In this document: one piece after another, positions 55,067 to 56,305 of the stretch
How positions within the stretch are numbered: the first letter of the stretch is position 1
Layout of the letters: every line of letters begins with the position of its first letter
Assembly (NCBI GenBank): GCA_964403285.1
Contig: CAYOFG010000010.1
Coordinates: 1-56,305, forward strand
Length of the DNA: 56,305 nucleotides
Reading direction: 5' to 3'
Source of the DNA: WVXT01 sp964403285
GTDB taxonomy: Bacteria; UBA6262; WVXT01
Translations under genes and position numbers: made by a program
The notes under the pieces: generated by a model
Told to the model about the DNA's origin: nothing
Databases searched by the model: none
What the model saw: the letters and a program-made list of their open reading frames with translations, nothing else

Positions 55067-55828
55067 CTAATGCTGCTGTTTTTTCTCTCTTCCCAATTTC
55101 CCCAGCATGACCAGTGCTAAAATGGCAAAAATTATACCCAGAAATTGAGAAGTGGTGAACATCCAGATTTGTCCCCGAGGGTCGGCCCGAAAGATTTCAA
55201 TTATAGAACGACTCACTCCATAGAGAAGGACATAGAGCCAGAATAATTGACCATCAAATTTTTTATACCGTCTTAAGGTGACTAGAACGCCAAAGATAAT
55301 AAATAGATTCAATGAGGAGAATAGTTGTATCGGAATTAGGGGCTCTCCCAGAGAACCAGCGGGGCTCTCTGGCGAAAAAGAGACCCCCAGCCAGGAATCA
55401 GTAGGACGACCGTAACAGCAACCATTTAAAAAGCAACCTATTCTACTTATGGCATGGGCGATAACAATTCCGGGAGCAAAGAGATCCGCAGTTTTCCAGA
55501 GATTTAAACTCTTTCTTCTCATCTGCCAGACGCCAATTCCAAAAGCCAAAACAAACCCGCCATAGAAAACGAACCCTCCTCGGCCAAAAATGGTTCTCAG
55601 GGGCTCATTGAGAAAACGTTCCCATTCCACAAGAATGTAGAGGATTCTTCCTCCTGCAAAGCCAGAGATTAACACCCAGAGAAATAGACTCATTATCTTT
55701 TCCATATCGAGCCTTGTTCTCTTTGCCTCTCCCCGAACATAGAAAAAGCCCATAAGACAACCAATTGCCACCATTAATCCATATGTATAAATAGTAAAAG
55801 GTCCCAATTTAAGCAGTACTGGATACAA
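55067..55828 (-). CDS. lgt: Prolipoprotein diacylglyceryl transferase
   Basis: 253 residues, starting at TTG 55828 (GGGAGAG upstream). Seven-helix protein that attaches diacylglycerol to the lipobox Cys of preproteins. Signatures: GGFVFYGGFVLAFG (about 92-105) and HAISRIGCFLNGCCYGRPTD (about 134-153, with the catalytic His and Arg region). It would process the lipoproteins encoded in this window, including the TlpA-like one of the same run of genes. About 20 bases separate it from ccdA. Confidence 0.94.
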   Translation of the reverse strand: MYPVLLKLGPFTIYTYGLMVAIGCLMGFFYVRGEAKRTRLDMEKIMSLFLWVLISGFAGGRILYILVEWERFLNEPLRTIFGRGGFVFYGGFVLAFGIGVWQMRRKSLNLWKTADLFAPGIVIAHAISRIGCFLNGCCYGRPTDSWLGVSFSPESPAGSLGEPLIPIQLFSSLNLFIIFGVLVTLRRYKKFDGQLFWLYVLLYGVSRSIIEIFRADPRGQIWMFTTSQFLGIIFAILALVMLGKLGREKKQQH

Positions 55829-55867
55829 CTTCTCTCCCTTAGTTGAATAAGATTTACCTTGATAATT

Positions 55868-55963
55868 TCGTAGTGTAGCCCTTTATGGGCGTCCCGATTT
55901 ATCGGGACGGGCATAAAGCCCTACACTACCAAAATCATTACGGGCATAAAGCCCTACACTACC
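55868..55963. repeat. GTAGTGTAG-family double hairpin
   Basis: GTAGTGTAGCCCTTTATGGGCG-TCCCGATTTATCGGGA-CGGGCATAAAGCCCTACACTACC, followed by a second GGGCATAAAGCCCTACACTACC. A hairpin within a hairpin; related to 25300-25343 and 52985-53038. Confidence 0.75.
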
Positions 55964-55970
55964 TGTCATC

Positions 55971-56305
55971 TTATTCGTCTTTTTTAGAATCCCTTCCTCC
56001 ACTACGCTTGCCCTGTCGAGTAGAAACATAATATCTTTTTTTATTATGTAGTTCCGCTTTTATCTCCGCACGCCTTTCCAGAATAGTCAGGTTTTTCATC
56101 ACCTCTTTAGAGTTGACTCTCAAAGCAGAGGAAATATCACTGAGCGTGCAGGGTCTTCTTTTAAGGAGATTCTTGATATCGGTCTCCAATTTTTCTATAT
56201 GTTCTCCCTTTGAGATTTTCTTGAATTTTCTAACTATCTCCACTTTCCCCGGCAGTTGCCTCTGGATGGAGCGAAGCTCTTTTTGATTTAGGGCAAAAAC
56301 CTCCT
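55971..56305 (-). CDS. C-terminal part of a protein with a winged-helix domain (partial, runs off right edge)
   Basis: The frame is open past an internal GTG (56243) to the window end, reading FALNQKELRSIQRQLPGKVE before that codon. The gene therefore continues upstream outside the window, and the GTG is not a real start. The visible 110 residues form a winged-helix-like domain: LETDIKNLLKRRPCTLSDISSALRVNSKEVMKNLTILERRAEI. Such tails follow the catalytic domain of some radical SAM proteins (the RRPxTLEDI pattern), which is the best guess. A basic tail (GKRSGGRDSKKDE) ends it. Confidence 0.5.
   Translation of the reverse strand, partial: EVFALNQKELRSIQRQLPGKVEIVRKFKKISKGEHIEKLETDIKNLLKRRPCTLSDISSALRVNSKEVMKNLTILERRAEIKAELHNKKRYYVSTRQGKRSGGRDSKKDE

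Overview
This is a densely coded stretch of a bacterial chromosome with about 60 genes. All but one group lie on the minus strand; the exception is the larE-larB-larC operon near 29.5-32.3 kb. The envelope is that of a diderm: beta-barrel outer-membrane proteins ending in Phe, a PorV-like protein, several lipoproteins plus the lgt gene, and Tat components. The metabolism looks strictly anaerobic: an aldehyde:ferredoxin oxidoreductase, corrinoid methyltransferases with a RACo-type activator, a [NiFe] hydrogenase, a radical SAM activase and FeoAB. These genes, and intergenic gaps packed with short hairpin repeats, fit an uncultivated anaerobe of a candidate phylum (for example Aerophobota- or Omnitrophota-like). 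That placement is inference; no marker gene here fixes it.

Layout, left to right. 0.4-8.4 kb: an export operon (PorV-like protein, a secreted eight-repeat protein with a FlgD/sorting-type C-terminal domain, a CARDB protein, a FecR-domain protein) and a separately promoted outer-membrane barrel. Its promoter carries CRP-type palindromes, and a Crp/Fnr-family gene lies next door (8.6-9.3 kb). 9.4-11.4 kb: a histone-deacetylase-fold enzyme and a lone argF. 11.5-17.0 kb: ferredoxin, AOR, MoaD-like protein, DapA-like aldolase, corrinoid protein and UroD-type methyltransferase, one probable operon for C1 or methoxy-compound use. 17.3-20.9 kb: an arsenic operon (arsR, ArsP-type permease, small thioredoxin, two tiny related ORFs, arsM, a Cys-rich thioredoxin-like protein, arsC) behind a near-consensus promoter and operator. 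21-24.2 kb: FmdB zinc ribbon, RACo-like protein and methyltetrahydrofolate:corrinoid methyltransferase. 24.3-29.4 kb: a small membrane operon, def with an unknown membrane protein, feoB, feoA and a DtxR-family repressor with its own operator.

29.5-32.3 kb: larEBC for the nickel-pincer cofactor, convergent with a periplasmic [NiFe] hydrogenase region (32.4-36.4 kb: two TatA/B-type proteins, a maturation protease, small and large subunits, two Ig-like lipoproteins). 36.8-43.9 kb: three exported DUF362 paralogues, a third lipoprotein, a second UPF0718-type permease and a porin. 44.3-52.2 kb: MFS transporter, amidohydrolase, M20 hydrolase, FGGY kinase, HpcH/HpaI aldolase, MOSC protein and radical SAM activase. 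52.3-55.8 kb: a thiol-redox and lipoprotein operon (lgt, ccdA, trxA, trxB, tlpA-like). A radical-SAM-type C-terminal fragment runs off the right edge.

The most unusual points are: (i) short palindromic repeats fill nearly every gap and supply the last codons or stop of at least four genes; (ii) two tiny related ORFs sit in the arsenic operon; (iii) three exported DUF362 paralogues occur, and three promoters around them share an extended motif; (iv) a CRP-type site is centred at about -41.5 of the predicted promoter of the PorV operon; (v) two nickel systems lie side by side, the hydrogenase with a Cys at the usual medial-cluster Pro and a LarE with three cysteines. No tRNA, rRNA, CRISPR array or complete insertion sequence was seen.
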